Positions 53,621 through 62,281 of a stretch of DNA of 64,000 nt are shown piece after piece. The notes beneath the pieces were generated by a model. That model did no database searches, was not told the DNA's origin, and saw only the letters and a program-made list of their open reading frames with translations. The stretch's first letter is position 1, and each line of letters opens with the position of its first letter. The stretch is from Brevibacterium permense. GTDB lineage: Bacteria > Actinomycetota > Actinomycetes > Actinomycetales > Brevibacteriaceae. The stretch is from the NCBI RefSeq assembly GCF_025506275.1, contig NZ_QYCP01000081.1:1-64000 (forward strand). The letters run 5' to 3'. Made by a program: the position numbers and the translations under genes.

Positions 53621-53845
53621 GTGGTCCTCTACGTCCTCACCCCGGTCGTGGCGAACTCGGTCGAGCCGCGCATCGCCGGATTGCCGTTCATCCTCGCCTA
53701 TACGATCGCGGTCACGATCCTCACCTGGTTCTTCGTGTGGATGTCCGCTCGCGGTGACCGGTACTACCGGCACGATCTGCCCGAGCACATCCCTTCCGAT
53801 GTCGCATTCGGTGAGGATCACGAGATCGAGGAGGCCGGGAAATGA
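53621..53845 (+). CDS. Small membrane subunit (DUF3311-like) of sodium symporter, 5' end unclear
   Basis: Two-helix protein typical of the partner encoded before some sodium:solute symporters: LTPVVANSVEPRIAGLPFIL, then AVTILTWFFVWMSARGDRYY. The usual N-terminus of the family, basic residues followed by a helix, is present in frame just upstream as PPRRRYSLFLLIVPVV, but no ATG, GTG or TTG precedes it before a TAA. Only the internal GTG at 53621 is available, which would cut into the first helix. A GTG at 53517 opens another frame that could be joined by a 1-nt shift near 53575. Either a rare start codon or a frameshift is implied. It overlaps the symporter by 4 bp. Confidence 0.6.
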   Translation: MVLYVLTPVVANSVEPRIAGLPFILAYTIAVTILTWFFVWMSARGDRYYRHDLPEHIPSDVAFGEDHEIEEAGK

Positions 53846-55356
53846 ACACCTCCGCGATCATCGCCTGCATCATCTTCGGCCTCGCAATGCTCGCGACCAT
53901 CGGCATCGGCATCTGGTCCGGCCGCGGTCGGGAGAAGTCGCTGGACGAATGGTCGGTGTCCGGACGTGGGCTCGGCTTCGTCTTCATCCTGCTGCTCATG
54001 GCAGGCGAAACGTATACGAGCTTTTCGTTCCTCGGCACGGCCGGTTGGTCCTACTCCTACGGTGTGCCGATCCTCTACCTCATCGGCTACCTGAGCATCG
54101 GTCTCGTCGTCGCCTACCTCGTCGGCCCACTGTTCTGGACCTATGCCGCCCGGCACAAGCTCGTCAGTCTCTCCGACATCGTCGAACACCGGTTCCGCTC
54201 GCGTGGGCTGGCGATCCTCGTGGCCGTCCTCGCGACGATCTTCATCGTCCCCTACATCCAGCTGCAAATCCAGGGAATGGGTGCAGTCGTCAACGCCATG
54301 AGCTACGGCGCGATCGACCTCAAGGTCGCCGCCATCGTCTCCTTCATCGTCGCCGAGGCGTTCATCCTCTTCTCCGGACTGCGCGGTTCCGCCTGGGTCA
54401 GCGTCCTCAAGGACGGACTGGTCATCCTCGCTGTCGCTTTCCTCGCGATCTACGTGCCTCTGCACTATTTCGACGGCCTCGCTCCTCTGCTTGACCGCGT
54501 CGTGAGCGAGAAGTCGCAGTGGCTGACCTTCCCCGGTGCAGGAGATGGCATCTACGGGGGTGCCTGGTTCATCTCGACGATCATCCTCAACGGGATCACG
54601 ATCACCGTGTTCCCCACGTCGATCGCCGGCTATCTGTCGGGCACCTCGGCAAATGCTCTGCGACGCAACTCGATCATTCTACCGTGGTATCAGCTTCTGC
54701 TCCTCGTACCGATGATGGTCGGGGTGGCTGCACTCTTCGTCGTCCCTGCCCTCAAAGACGCCGACCTGGCCCTGTTCTCCGTGGTCATCGATTCCCTGCC
54801 CGCGCCGATCGTCGCGATCATCGGCGTCGCAGGCGCGCTCTCGGCGATCGTGCCGATGAGCGTGTACATGCTCTCGATCGGCTCGATGTGGGGACGGACC
54901 GTATTGTGCGGCGGCTTGGCCGGACCGAAGGACGCCGCTTCCATGACGCCTGAGCAGCTGAACGCACGGGGCCTGCGGCAGAAGACACTGTCCCAGTGGG
55001 TGTGCCTGGTCGTCGGCATCATCGCCCTGATCATGAGCCTGCTCATGCCGGATGCGCTCGTCGAGCTCTCCGTGCTCAGCTACGAAGGCCTGGCACAGGT
55101 CGTGCCAGCCGCGCTGCTGTCCCTGTACTGGCCGCGCATGAGCAAGCAGGCGGCGGCTGCGGGTCTCATCGTCGGCTCCGTCGTCATGGTCGCCCTCCAC
55201 TACACGGGGCTCGACCCGCTGCTCGGAATCAACGGCGGTCTCTGGGCTGTCGCAGCGAACCTCATCGTGGTCGTCATCGTCACTCTGGCCAAGCCGGACC
55301 CACGGTGGGTGCCGTCAGCCCAGCGGCAGTTGCGCACCGAGGCAGCAGCTTTGTAG
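53842..55356 (+). CDS. Sodium:solute symporter (SSS family)
   Basis: Thirteen-helix transporter of 504 residues. Family features: IGIWSGRGREKSLDEWSVSG, FLGTAGWSYSYGVPILYLIG and SAIVPMSVYMLSIGSMWGRT with the Na-site serines. It follows its small partner with an ATGA overlap. Substrates of the paired SSS systems include monocarboxylates and pantothenate; none is assigned. Confidence 0.88.
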   Translation: MNTSAIIACIIFGLAMLATIGIGIWSGRGREKSLDEWSVSGRGLGFVFILLLMAGETYTSFSFLGTAGWSYSYGVPILYLIGYLSIGLVVAYLVGPLFWTYAARHKLVSLSDIVEHRFRSRGLAILVAVLATIFIVPYIQLQIQGMGAVVNAMSYGAIDLKVAAIVSFIVAEAFILFSGLRGSAWVSVLKDGLVILAVAFLAIYVPLHYFDGLAPLLDRVVSEKSQWLTFPGAGDGIYGGAWFISTIILNGITITVFPTSIAGYLSGTSANALRRNSIILPWYQLLLLVPMMVGVAALFVVPALKDADLALFSVVIDSLPAPIVAIIGVAGALSAIVPMSVYMLSIGSMWGRTVLCGGLAGPKDAASMTPEQLNARGLRQKTLSQWVCLVVGIIALIMSLLMPDALVELSVLSYEGLAQVVPAALLSLYWPRMSKQAAAAGLIVGSVVMVALHYTGLDPLLGINGGLWAVAANLIVVVIVTLAKPDPRWVPSAQRQLRTEAAAL

Positions 55357-55382
55357 GTGCGAGCCTCTCGATCAGCGCGACC

Positions 55383-56588
55383 TCACCCGTCGAGCAGTGC
55401 AGCCGCGTACATGGGACGTGCTGCGTCGGCGCTCGGCGGGTGGAAGAGTCCGGCCGTGGCATCGCGGAAGAGGCGGGAGAGTTCGTGCTGGTTGCCGAAT
55501 CCGCTGCCGCTCGTGCACATCAGTGCGGTCTCTGCGTTTCGGCGGGCCGCCTCGGCGGACTTGATCCTCGCTCCCACCAGGCGCAGCGGCCACCCGGCGC
55601 CGTGGTCGATGAGGTCGTCGAAGTCCCGAGCGTAGGCGTCGATCATCGCCGTCACGGGCATGAAGTCGAGATGCGCATCGGCCAGGCGCGTCCGTGCCTC
55701 GGGTACCTCGGCGAAGGTGACACCGGACTTCGCGGACTTCCGCTTGTGCAGCCCGGCGGCGCCCAGCTCGAGCGCACGGGCCGCGACTCCGGCATAGACG
55801 GCGGCGATGAGCAGCTGGAAGTTGCTCGTGATCGCGAAGGTGAGCAGGTCAGGGTGCTTGCCGGCGGGGATGACGCGTGAGACCCGTTCGGGTTTCATCG
55901 GCACGTGGTCGAGGATCGTCGCCCGAGACTGAGAGGCCCGCATTCCCAGCACATCCCACTCGTCGGAGACCGTGATCCCGGGCGCATCGCGTTCGATGAA
56001 TCCGTAGACGAGCTGCCCCTCGGCCGGCTCATCCGCATCGGGACCGGCGATCCCGTCGTCGTCGGAGGCCACGGCACCGTGGACGATGAGCCGGGTCCAC
56101 ACGGGTGACAGCGAGGTGAAGATCTTCACCCCGGTCAGTTCGTATCCGCCGTCGGCCGTCGGCACCGCCTCGGTGTTCGAGCCCTGCAGGACCCAGTCGT
56201 TCGAAGGCTCCGAGATGCCGAAGGCGAAGATCTCACCGGCCCTGACCTCGTCGAACACCCAGTTCAGCGAGTCGTCGCCGCGGTCGGCCAGCGCCTTGAC
56301 CACTCCGGTGGTCATGAGGTGCATATTGATCGCCAGAGCCGTTCCGGGCGCCGCCGCTGCCAGCCGCTGCTGCAGTCGGGTGACCTCGAACAGGCTCAGC
56401 CCCGGCCCGCCATTCGACTGCGGGACGAACAGCTGAAGATAGCCGAGTTCCTTGAGTTCGGTGAGATCCTCGTCGAAGAATCGGTTCTCCCGGTCATAGA
56501 CGTCCGCCCGCTCCCGGAAGCGTTCGAGCACATCATCGGGCAGGTACCGCGCGGCGAGTTCGCTCACGCGCGTCTCACGGTCGGTCAT
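55383..56588 (-). CDS. Acyl-CoA dehydrogenase family flavoprotein
   Basis: 401 residues with the three-part acyl-CoA dehydrogenase fold. N-terminal helical domain (GYLQLFVPQSNGGPGLSLFE), the middle beta-domain (FAFGISEPSNDWVLQGSNTE, LTGVKIFTSLSPVWTRLIVH) and a C-terminal helical domain with AAVYAGVAARALELGAAGLH. No clear catalytic Glu was located, so a non-classical oxidation or desaturation is possible. Its ATG overlaps the ketosynthase stop by 4 bp. Third gene of the ligase-ketosynthase-dehydrogenase operon. Confidence 0.85.
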   Translation of the reverse strand: MTDRETRVSELAARYLPDDVLERFRERADVYDRENRFFDEDLTELKELGYLQLFVPQSNGGPGLSLFEVTRLQQRLAAAAPGTALAINMHLMTTGVVKALADRGDDSLNWVFDEVRAGEIFAFGISEPSNDWVLQGSNTEAVPTADGGYELTGVKIFTSLSPVWTRLIVHGAVASDDDGIAGPDADEPAEGQLVYGFIERDAPGITVSDEWDVLGMRASQSRATILDHVPMKPERVSRVIPAGKHPDLLTFAITSNFQLLIAAVYAGVAARALELGAAGLHKRKSAKSGVTFAEVPEARTRLADAHLDFMPVTAMIDAYARDFDDLIDHGAGWPLRLVGARIKSAEAARRNAETALMCTSGSGFGNQHELSRLFRDATAGLFHPPSADAARPMYAAALLDG

Positions 56589-57988
56589 CGTCTCTCCTTC
56601 GTCGAGTGGTCATCCGCGTCTGTCGAGGGGTCATCTGCGTCTGTCGAGGGGTCGGTCACCTCTGCTGAGGGAGTCGCGGCGGTGCGGCGCAGAATGATCG
56701 CGCCGTTGTGCCCGCCGAAGCCGAACGACGTGGACAGCACAGTGTTCACGGCCGCCTCGGCGAGGTTCGGTCCACCGCCCATCTCACGGGCGTGACCTGC
56801 GACGATATCCCATTCGGGAAACTCGTTGTCGTCGAGGTTGAGCGTCGGTGGCAGCGTCTGGTCACGCATCGTCAGGGTCGCGATGATCGCCTCGATGACC
56901 CCCGATGCGCCGAGCAGGTGCCCCGTCGTCGATTTCGTGGCCGAGATCGGGATCGTCCGTCCGACCTCCCCCAGGGCGGCATCGAAGGCAGCGAGTTCGG
57001 CTCGGTCGCCGGCTGGTGTGCTCGTCGCGTGGGCGTTGATGTGGTCGATATCGCCGGGTTCCAGCACTGCGTCTCTCACCGCCTGGACCACCGCCGAGGC
57101 GGCTCCCCGTCCCTGCGGATGCGGGTTCGTCGGGTGGTGGGCATCGCTGGCGGCACCGAATCCGGCGAGCTCGGCCAGCCACGTAGCCCCACGTGAGGCC
57201 GCCGAGTCGGCGGATTCGAGGAGGATCGCGGCCGCACCTTGGCTCATGACGAAGCCGTTGCGGGTCCGGTCGAAGGGGCGGCTGGCGGCGGCCGGATCGT
57301 CTTCGAATCCGGCGGCGAGCGCGCGCATGTTCGCGTTCGAGGCGAGATTGACCGGGCCGAGGCAGTCCTCCATGCCGACGACGAGCACGGCGTCGGCGTA
57401 GCCGTGGCGGATGCGGCGCATCGCCTCGCCGAGGCCGATCGCCCCGGAGGCGCACGTCGCCGAGACTCCCTGTCCGGGTCCGCGCAGGTCGAAGCGCTGG
57501 CTGATGAGCGCCGCCGCGGAGTCTGGTGCTCCGTGGATGGACAGGGTCAGCGGAACGGACCGGGAGCCGTCCGCGTCGAGGCGGCGCGTTGCCTCCTGCA
57601 TGGCGTCGACAGGTCCGGAGCCGGTGGCAGTGATGACTGCCGTGCGGTCGCGGTCCCAGGGCAGGGACTCGGCCGCGGATTCGACTCCGCCTGCGCGCAT
57701 CGCCTGGTCGGCCGCGGCGATGGCCCAATGCTGGACGGGGCTGAGCCGGCGGGCGAGCGCCCGGGGCAGAACCGCCTCGGCGTCGAAGTCCTTGATCTGC
57801 CCGCCGATCCGCACGGCGAGGTCGTCGAACTGCTCACCTGCGAGGATGTCGATAGCACTGGTGCCGCTGCGCACAGACTGCCAGAGGGTTTCGGGGTCCT
57901 GGCCGCTCGGGGTGATGGCGCCGAGTCCGGTGATGACGACCTCGCGCACGCCATCTGGCCGATGCCGATTGCTCCGGGATGCGTTCAC
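56585..57988 (-). CDS. Beta-ketoacyl synthase II (FabF-like)
   Basis: 467 residues, condensing enzyme of the KAS II type. The catalytic Cys is in GVSATCASGAIGLGEAMR; the two His are in HINAHATSTPAGDRAE and SATKSTTGHLLGASG, so it should be active. Start GTG at 57988, overlapping the ligase stop (GTGA). A low-complexity acidic tail of three DPSTDADD-like repeats ends the protein. No acyl carrier protein gene is near, so it must share the cell's ACP or take CoA esters. Confidence 0.9.
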   Translation of the reverse strand: MNASRSNRHRPDGVREVVITGLGAITPSGQDPETLWQSVRSGTSAIDILAGEQFDDLAVRIGGQIKDFDAEAVLPRALARRLSPVQHWAIAAADQAMRAGGVESAAESLPWDRDRTAVITATGSGPVDAMQEATRRLDADGSRSVPLTLSIHGAPDSAAALISQRFDLRGPGQGVSATCASGAIGLGEAMRRIRHGYADAVLVVGMEDCLGPVNLASNANMRALAAGFEDDPAAASRPFDRTRNGFVMSQGAAAILLESADSAASRGATWLAELAGFGAASDAHHPTNPHPQGRGAASAVVQAVRDAVLEPGDIDHINAHATSTPAGDRAELAAFDAALGEVGRTIPISATKSTTGHLLGASGVIEAIIATLTMRDQTLPPTLNLDDNEFPEWDIVAGHAREMGGGPNLAEAAVNTVLSTSFGFGGHNGAIILRRTAATPSAEVTDPSTDADDPSTDADDHSTKERR

Positions 57989-59625
57989 AGCCGTTGTGCC
58001 TTTCCGCTCATAACCAGGTCAACGGTTTCGTGGCGTCGAATCTTCCCGCCGACGGTCCGCGGCAGCCGGTCGATTAAGTAGAACCGTCGCGGCACGAACT
58101 GCGGGGCCAGTTCCGCCCGGGCGTGGTCGAGCAGTGTTGCTTTGTCGGGCAGAGTCGATTCGCCATGCCCGTCATGGCTCCCGGAGCTCAGAGCACCAGG
58201 TTCGATGACGAGGGCGACGATGCCGCCGAGACCGTCGTCGGGCAGCGCGATCGCGCAGACCTCGCCGAGGCGGCCCTTCCCCGACCGCGGATCCTCGCGG
58301 TCGAATTCTTCGAAGGCTCTTTCGACCTCGGGCAGGGACACCTTGTGTCCTCCGGTGATTGCGATGTCACCGGCCCTTCCGGCGAGTTGGAGGAGTCCGT
58401 TTTCGATCCGTCCCTGGTCACCGACAGTGGCCCAGCCGTCGGGGCGTCTCAGCTGAGCGTCGGTGGTGCCGGTGACATAGCCGCCCGAGCAGGCGGCGGC
58501 CCTGATCCAGACCGTGCCGATCTCTCCGTCTGGCAGCCGGGCACCGGATTCGTCGCGGACCTCGACGCCGATGGTGTCGTAGATCGAGATCCAGGTGCCG
58601 TCGCCGTCGCGGCTGTCGCCGATGAATCCGATCTCGGCGGCACCGTAGTAGCTGATCAGCCGGGCGTCGGGGAGGACGTCGGCGAGTGCCGAGCGGATGG
58701 AGGCGGGCAGGTTCGCTCCTCCGGTGACGACGAGGTCGAGACCATGGAAGTTCTCAGGTGTTCGGCGTGCCGCCTCGGCGAGGGCCTTGACGACGGCGGG
58801 CACGGCGACGATGCGGGTGATGGCTTCGTCGGTGATGCGCGAGCCCATCGCGAACGGGTCGAAGTCGTCGGCGACGTGGACGCTGCCGCCGGTGGCGAGG
58901 CTTTCGATGACGGCGTAGAGGGTGAGGCTGTAGGACACGGGGCCAGGCGCCAGGGTAGCCACTCCGGCGAAGGGTTCGAGGTGGGCCGAGGACACAGCCA
59001 CGTTGTCGCGGTACTGCTGGCGCGTCTTGATGAAGGCCTTCGGGTTACTCGTCGTGCCGGAGGAGAAGAGCATGAGGAACGGCTCGGACGCCGCGCGGAC
59101 GGTTGGCGGTGCGGTATCTGCGGGGTCGATGGCGGCTTCGCGGGCCTGGAAGTCGGTCGCGGTGATGACGGTTCCGGTCCAACCGGCGATGGCGAGCGCC
59201 TCGGCGAGGCGGGTCGAGTCGCTGATGACGAGGCCGATTCCGGTGGTCGTGATGACTCCGACCTGGTGTTCGAGCGGCCAGCGGGGGTCGATGGTGGCCG
59301 AGACCGCGCGGAAACCGGCGAGCCCCGCGATGATGCGGGAGGTCTCGAACGCCGAGGTGAGGCTCACTGCCGTGATCGGGATGCCGTGGGTCTCGGGAGC
59401 AGGATTCGGAGGGTCGGACTGGGCACGGTGGAGGGCGTCGACGGCGGCGAACATCGTGGTCGAATCACGGACGAGCTGCGCGTAGGTGAGGGAACGTGGG
59501 GCTCGTGTGCCCTCGGCTGAGTCGGCGCTCTCCTCTGGGGCAGGGCTGCCAGAGTGGCCTCCGACGATGGCCAACTGGTCCGGATAGGTGGCCGCAACCT
59601 CGAGGATCCTCGACGTGATGGGCAA
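57985..59625 (-). CDS. AMP-dependent acyl ligase
   Basis: 546 residues, adenylate-forming enzyme. Core motif LMLFSSGTTSNPKAFIKTRQ, then SYYGAAEIGFIG and the hinge-to-lysine region GRAGDIAITGGHKVSLPEVE. Start is a TTG at 59625, six bases after a full AGGAGG; the ATG of the longer frame has no such signal. It likely activates a carboxylic acid for the ketosynthase next to it. First gene of the three-gene unit; the promoter region faces a TetR operon. Confidence 0.87.
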   Translation of the reverse strand: MPITSRILEVAATYPDQLAIVGGHSGSPAPEESADSAEGTRAPRSLTYAQLVRDSTTMFAAVDALHRAQSDPPNPAPETHGIPITAVSLTSAFETSRIIAGLAGFRAVSATIDPRWPLEHQVGVITTTGIGLVISDSTRLAEALAIAGWTGTVITATDFQAREAAIDPADTAPPTVRAASEPFLMLFSSGTTSNPKAFIKTRQQYRDNVAVSSAHLEPFAGVATLAPGPVSYSLTLYAVIESLATGGSVHVADDFDPFAMGSRITDEAITRIVAVPAVVKALAEAARRTPENFHGLDLVVTGGANLPASIRSALADVLPDARLISYYGAAEIGFIGDSRDGDGTWISIYDTIGVEVRDESGARLPDGEIGTVWIRAAACSGGYVTGTTDAQLRRPDGWATVGDQGRIENGLLQLAGRAGDIAITGGHKVSLPEVERAFEEFDREDPRSGKGRLGEVCAIALPDDGLGGIVALVIEPGALSSGSHDGHGESTLPDKATLLDHARAELAPQFVPRRFYLIDRLPRTVGGKIRRHETVDLVMSGKAQRL

Positions 59626-59808
59626 TTCCGTCCTCCTCGAATTCGTACCTCGCGGGCCCGATCCCGGGCCGGCACGTGCCCGATCCTCGACCGTCACCGG
59701 CAGACCCCGGGCACCGATCCTCAGTATAGAAGCGACTCGGACGGCTGTGACCTTGGAGGGGTCCCCGGCCCGCTTCCGCCCGGTCTGTTCGCATACTTTG
59801 CAGTATTC

Positions 59809-59826
59809 AGATACATTGATGTATCT
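59809..59826. promoter_or_regulatory. Perfect 18-bp TetR operator
   Basis: AGATACATTGATGTATCT has two exact 8-bp arms around TG. It ends 7 bp before the TetR ATG at 59834 and lies between this operon and the divergent acyl ligase operon, so it may control one or both. Confidence 0.75.
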
Positions 59827-59833
59827 TGAAGTC

Positions 59834-60439
59834 ATGAGCTCAGCACCACAGCGCATGACGCGCAGAGAAAGTCAGGAAGCGACTCGCCAGCGACTCATCG
59901 AATCGGCGATCTCGCTCTTCGCCGACCACGGTGTCGCCGAAACCTCGCTCGTCGCGGTGGCCGAGAACGCCGGGTTCAGCCGCGGCGCCGTCCACGGAAA
60001 CTTCTCCGACAAGGAGGACCTGGCCGCCGCCGTGGTGCAGTCCATCGTCGGCGAACTCGGCCCCGAGCTCGGCCGCGCACTGAATTCGACCGCGAGCTCG
60101 AACGACAGGCTGGCGGAGTACATTTCGACGCATATCGCCTACTGCCGGCGACACCCCGCGCGGGCTGCCGCCATCATCGCCTCCGTCGGCCATCTCGCCA
60201 GGCGCGCACCGGGAGCAGCCAGCTATGGCGAACGCGCCACCGAATCGGTCGCCGACCTCGTCGCGCTCTTCGAGGACGGACAGCGCCGAGGCGAGATGCG
60301 CAGCTTCGATCCCACGACGATGGCCCTGACGTTGCGCTCGGTCCTCGACACCGCGGTGCCCACCTACGGCGACATCGCTGCCGAAGAGATCGTCGCCATC
60401 TTCGATCACGCCACCCGCATCCAGGAGACTGCCTCATGA
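59834..60439 (+). CDS. TetR-family regulator
   Basis: 201 residues; helix-turn-helix SAISLFADHGVAETSLVAVA then GFSRGAVHGNFSDKEDLAAA. Start ATG at 59834; another in-frame ATG at 59819 lies inside the palindrome and is less likely. It overlaps the next gene by 4 bp. Its role in controlling the divergent ligase-ketosynthase-dehydrogenase operon is inferred from the palindrome. Confidence 0.87.
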   Translation: MSSAPQRMTRRESQEATRQRLIESAISLFADHGVAETSLVAVAENAGFSRGAVHGNFSDKEDLAAAVVQSIVGELGPELGRALNSTASSNDRLAEYISTHIAYCRRHPARAAAIIASVGHLARRAPGAASYGERATESVADLVALFEDGQRRGEMRSFDPTTMALTLRSVLDTAVPTYGDIAAEEIVAIFDHATRIQETAS

Positions 60440-60777
60440 CGTGGAACTATCGCATCACCGTCCGCGGCCGCTTTGCCGACCTCGACGACGAGCAGCGCCG
60501 CCGCCTCCGTGCGGCGCAGTCCGAGCACGACATGTTCGCCGCCCGTTTCACACCCGAAGGGACCTTTCTCTACACGCCGGAGCTCGTGTTCTTCCAGCAT
60601 CGATTCCTCATCGACGTCGACGAGCCCGATCCCGATGACGCCGAGGTGCTGGCCAAGCTCAGAGGCGAGGAGCTCGCCGCCAACGACCTCGACCGCCGCG
60701 GTTTCGCAGGTACCGTCACCGAGGTCTCCGCAGTGTGCGTCGAGGACATCAAGACACGTTCGCGGAGGCGGTCATGA
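60436..60777 (+). CDS. DUF6204-like small protein
   Basis: 113 residues, beginning TWNYRITVRGRFADLDDEQR with the central TPEGTFLYTPELVFFQHRFL. It matches, from memory, the actinobacterial DUF6204 family of unknown function. Placed between TetR and MarR-like genes with 4-bp overlaps on both sides, so all three are one operon. Confidence 0.75.
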   Translation: MTWNYRITVRGRFADLDDEQRRRLRAAQSEHDMFAARFTPEGTFLYTPELVFFQHRFLIDVDEPDPDDAEVLAKLRGEELAANDLDRRGFAGTVTEVSAVCVEDIKTRSRRRS

Positions 60778-61184
60778 ACGCGGTACCCAACCTCGACGCA
60801 GCGCTGACCGTCGCCTGGGCGAAGAGTGCGCTCGATACGACAGTCGGAGCTGCCCTGGCCCGCGTCGGCCTGTCGCTCGATGATCTTCGTCGACTGCGCA
60901 TCATCGGGACACATCCACAGGGCCTGACCAGGGAGGACCTCGCCGAGGCGATGGGTGAGGCACGGTCGCAGACCATCCGCTCCAGCGGCCCACTCGTCAA
61001 GCTCGGCTGGCTCTCACGTGCAGAGTCCGGTGAGTTCTCCCTCACCGACAGCGGCCGCCACCTCATCGATCAAGCAGAAGGCATTGCCGAGAAGGCGGCT
61101 GCCCGCTGGTTCACCGATTCCGAGCTCAGTCCGGCAGAGGTGATCGCGAGCGTGAGCCCGAACCGTTCGGCTTCATCGAAGTGA
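60774..61184 (+). CDS. MarR-like winged-helix regulator
   Basis: 136 residues. The winged helix is visible as IIGTHPQGLTREDLAEAMGE, ARSQTIRSSGPLVKLGWLSR, AESGEFSLTDSGRHLI, characteristic of MarR proteins. The N-terminus is a single helix (LDAALTVAWAKSALDTTVGA). ATG at 60774 overlaps the previous stop. Its 3' end overlaps a convergent, truncated MFS gene by 12 bp. Confidence 0.72.
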   Translation: MNAVPNLDAALTVAWAKSALDTTVGAALARVGLSLDDLRRLRIIGTHPQGLTREDLAEAMGEARSQTIRSSGPLVKLGWLSRAESGEFSLTDSGRHLIDQAEGIAEKAAARWFTDSELSPAEVIASVSPNRSASSK

Positions 61185-61532
61185 AGGGCACGGACGAGGC
61201 TGACCCGTCTTCCGCTGCACTTGGATGCAGACGACCGCGCCAGCGACCAGCAGCGTGATCGTCGTCGACAGCGAGCAGGCCAGTGAGCCGACGAAGAAGC
61301 AGAGGAACCCGAAGACGACGACCCAGCGATGGCTCCACCTGTCACCTATCGCCCCGAACGGCAGCAGCAGCGCCGCGAGAACGATGGTGTAGGCATTGAC
61401 GACTCCGGCCATTCCCGACTGCCCTGCCTGGAGGTCCGAATTGATCTGGGGCAGGGCGACATTGACAACAGTCACGTCGAGGAGGACGAGGAAGTAGCCG
61501 GCGCACAGGCCGAGGACGAGCACTCTCGGCAT
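61173..61532 (-). pseudogene. Truncated MFS transporter (DHA2-like), N-terminal fragment
   Basis: Only about 119 codons. The first 95 are a convincing start of a DHA2-type exporter: LLDVTVVNVALPQINSDLQA, the loop GAIGDRWSHRWV and a fourth helix. After SLSTTITLLVAGAVVC the sequence becomes unlike the family and stops. Full-length members have about 450-500 residues. No further fragments are seen downstream, because the MarR-like gene occupies that DNA. Confidence 0.75.
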
Positions 61533-61586
61533 CAGCCTCGCCTCATTCCTCGGCTCACGCACACACCGGGCCGAGAGAATGAGAGC

Positions 61587-62144
61587 ATGAGCGGAGCAAA
61601 GAGCCGGGACGAACGGGCAGGCGAACCACGCTGGCGATACGGCGACCAGATCCTGTGGACCTACACCAACCCGGCGCACCCAGGACTGTACGACCAACGC
61701 CCCGTCACGGTCATCGCCGATGACGAGAACCACCTGGCCGTCTGGCTGGAGTCGGGGACGAGGATGCTCCATCATGTGCTCGCCGACGGCTCGGGAATCC
61801 GCACCGCTGACGGACCCGCCCGCTTCGGCGCCCCGCGGGCCCAGGGCCTCAAACGGTGGCAGGGACCGGGAATCGTCGCCGTCTTCCAACCGGGAGTCGA
61901 CTATTCGGTGTGGTTCTTCGAGGACCGCACGGGACCGACCACCGAGGCAAACTCGCCCACCCCGGCCCGTCGCGACTCCTTCTACGTCAACCTCGAAGAG
62001 CCCTTCACCCGCTTCGACACGGGCGTCCTCACCTCCGACCACGTCCTCGACATCGTCGTCGATTCAGGTGGCATCTACCAGCTCAAGGACGAGGACGAAC
62101 TCGAATTCGCGCGCGAAGCCGGAATGTTCTCCGACGCAAGCTGA
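61587..62144 (+). CDS. DUF402 domain protein
   Basis: 185 residues; DUF402-type beta-barrel with WRYGDQILWTYTNPAHPGLY, QPGVDYSVWFFEDRTGP, RRDSFYVNLEEPFTRFDTGV and the metal-site-like HVLDIVVDSGG. Some relatives hydrolyse nucleoside di- or triphosphates or act as RNases; the activity of this one is not established. ATG at 61587. It is divergent from the truncated MFS gene 54 bp away. Confidence 0.82.
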   Translation: MSGAKSRDERAGEPRWRYGDQILWTYTNPAHPGLYDQRPVTVIADDENHLAVWLESGTRMLHHVLADGSGIRTADGPARFGAPRAQGLKRWQGPGIVAVFQPGVDYSVWFFEDRTGPTTEANSPTPARRDSFYVNLEEPFTRFDTGVLTSDHVLDIVVDSGGIYQLKDEDELEFAREAGMFSDAS

Positions 62145-62181
62145 GCCACCCGGAGAGCATTGGACCCACCCCTGAAACGAC

Positions 62182-62231
62182 GATGGAGCGTCGAGGCAAC
62201 GGTGCGTACACCGTCGTCTCGACGCTCCATC
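62182..62231. terminator. Nested hairpin between DUF402 and aldehyde dehydrogenase genes
   Basis: GATGGAGCGTCGAG (62182-62195) pairs exactly with CTCGACGCTCCATC (62218-62231); inside, ACGGTG (62199-62204) pairs with CACCGT (62209-62214). It separates converging genes. Confidence 0.8.
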
Positions 62232-62281
62232 ACCGCTCGGACGAATATCGCCCGCGGCAGCAAGTCCCCGCAGGGACTCAG

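Noticed and set aside
53310-54494. 394-codon + strand frame over the symporter start
   Set aside because: Out of frame with the symporter; only its early part (GTG 53517) could matter through a frameshift, which is reported separately.
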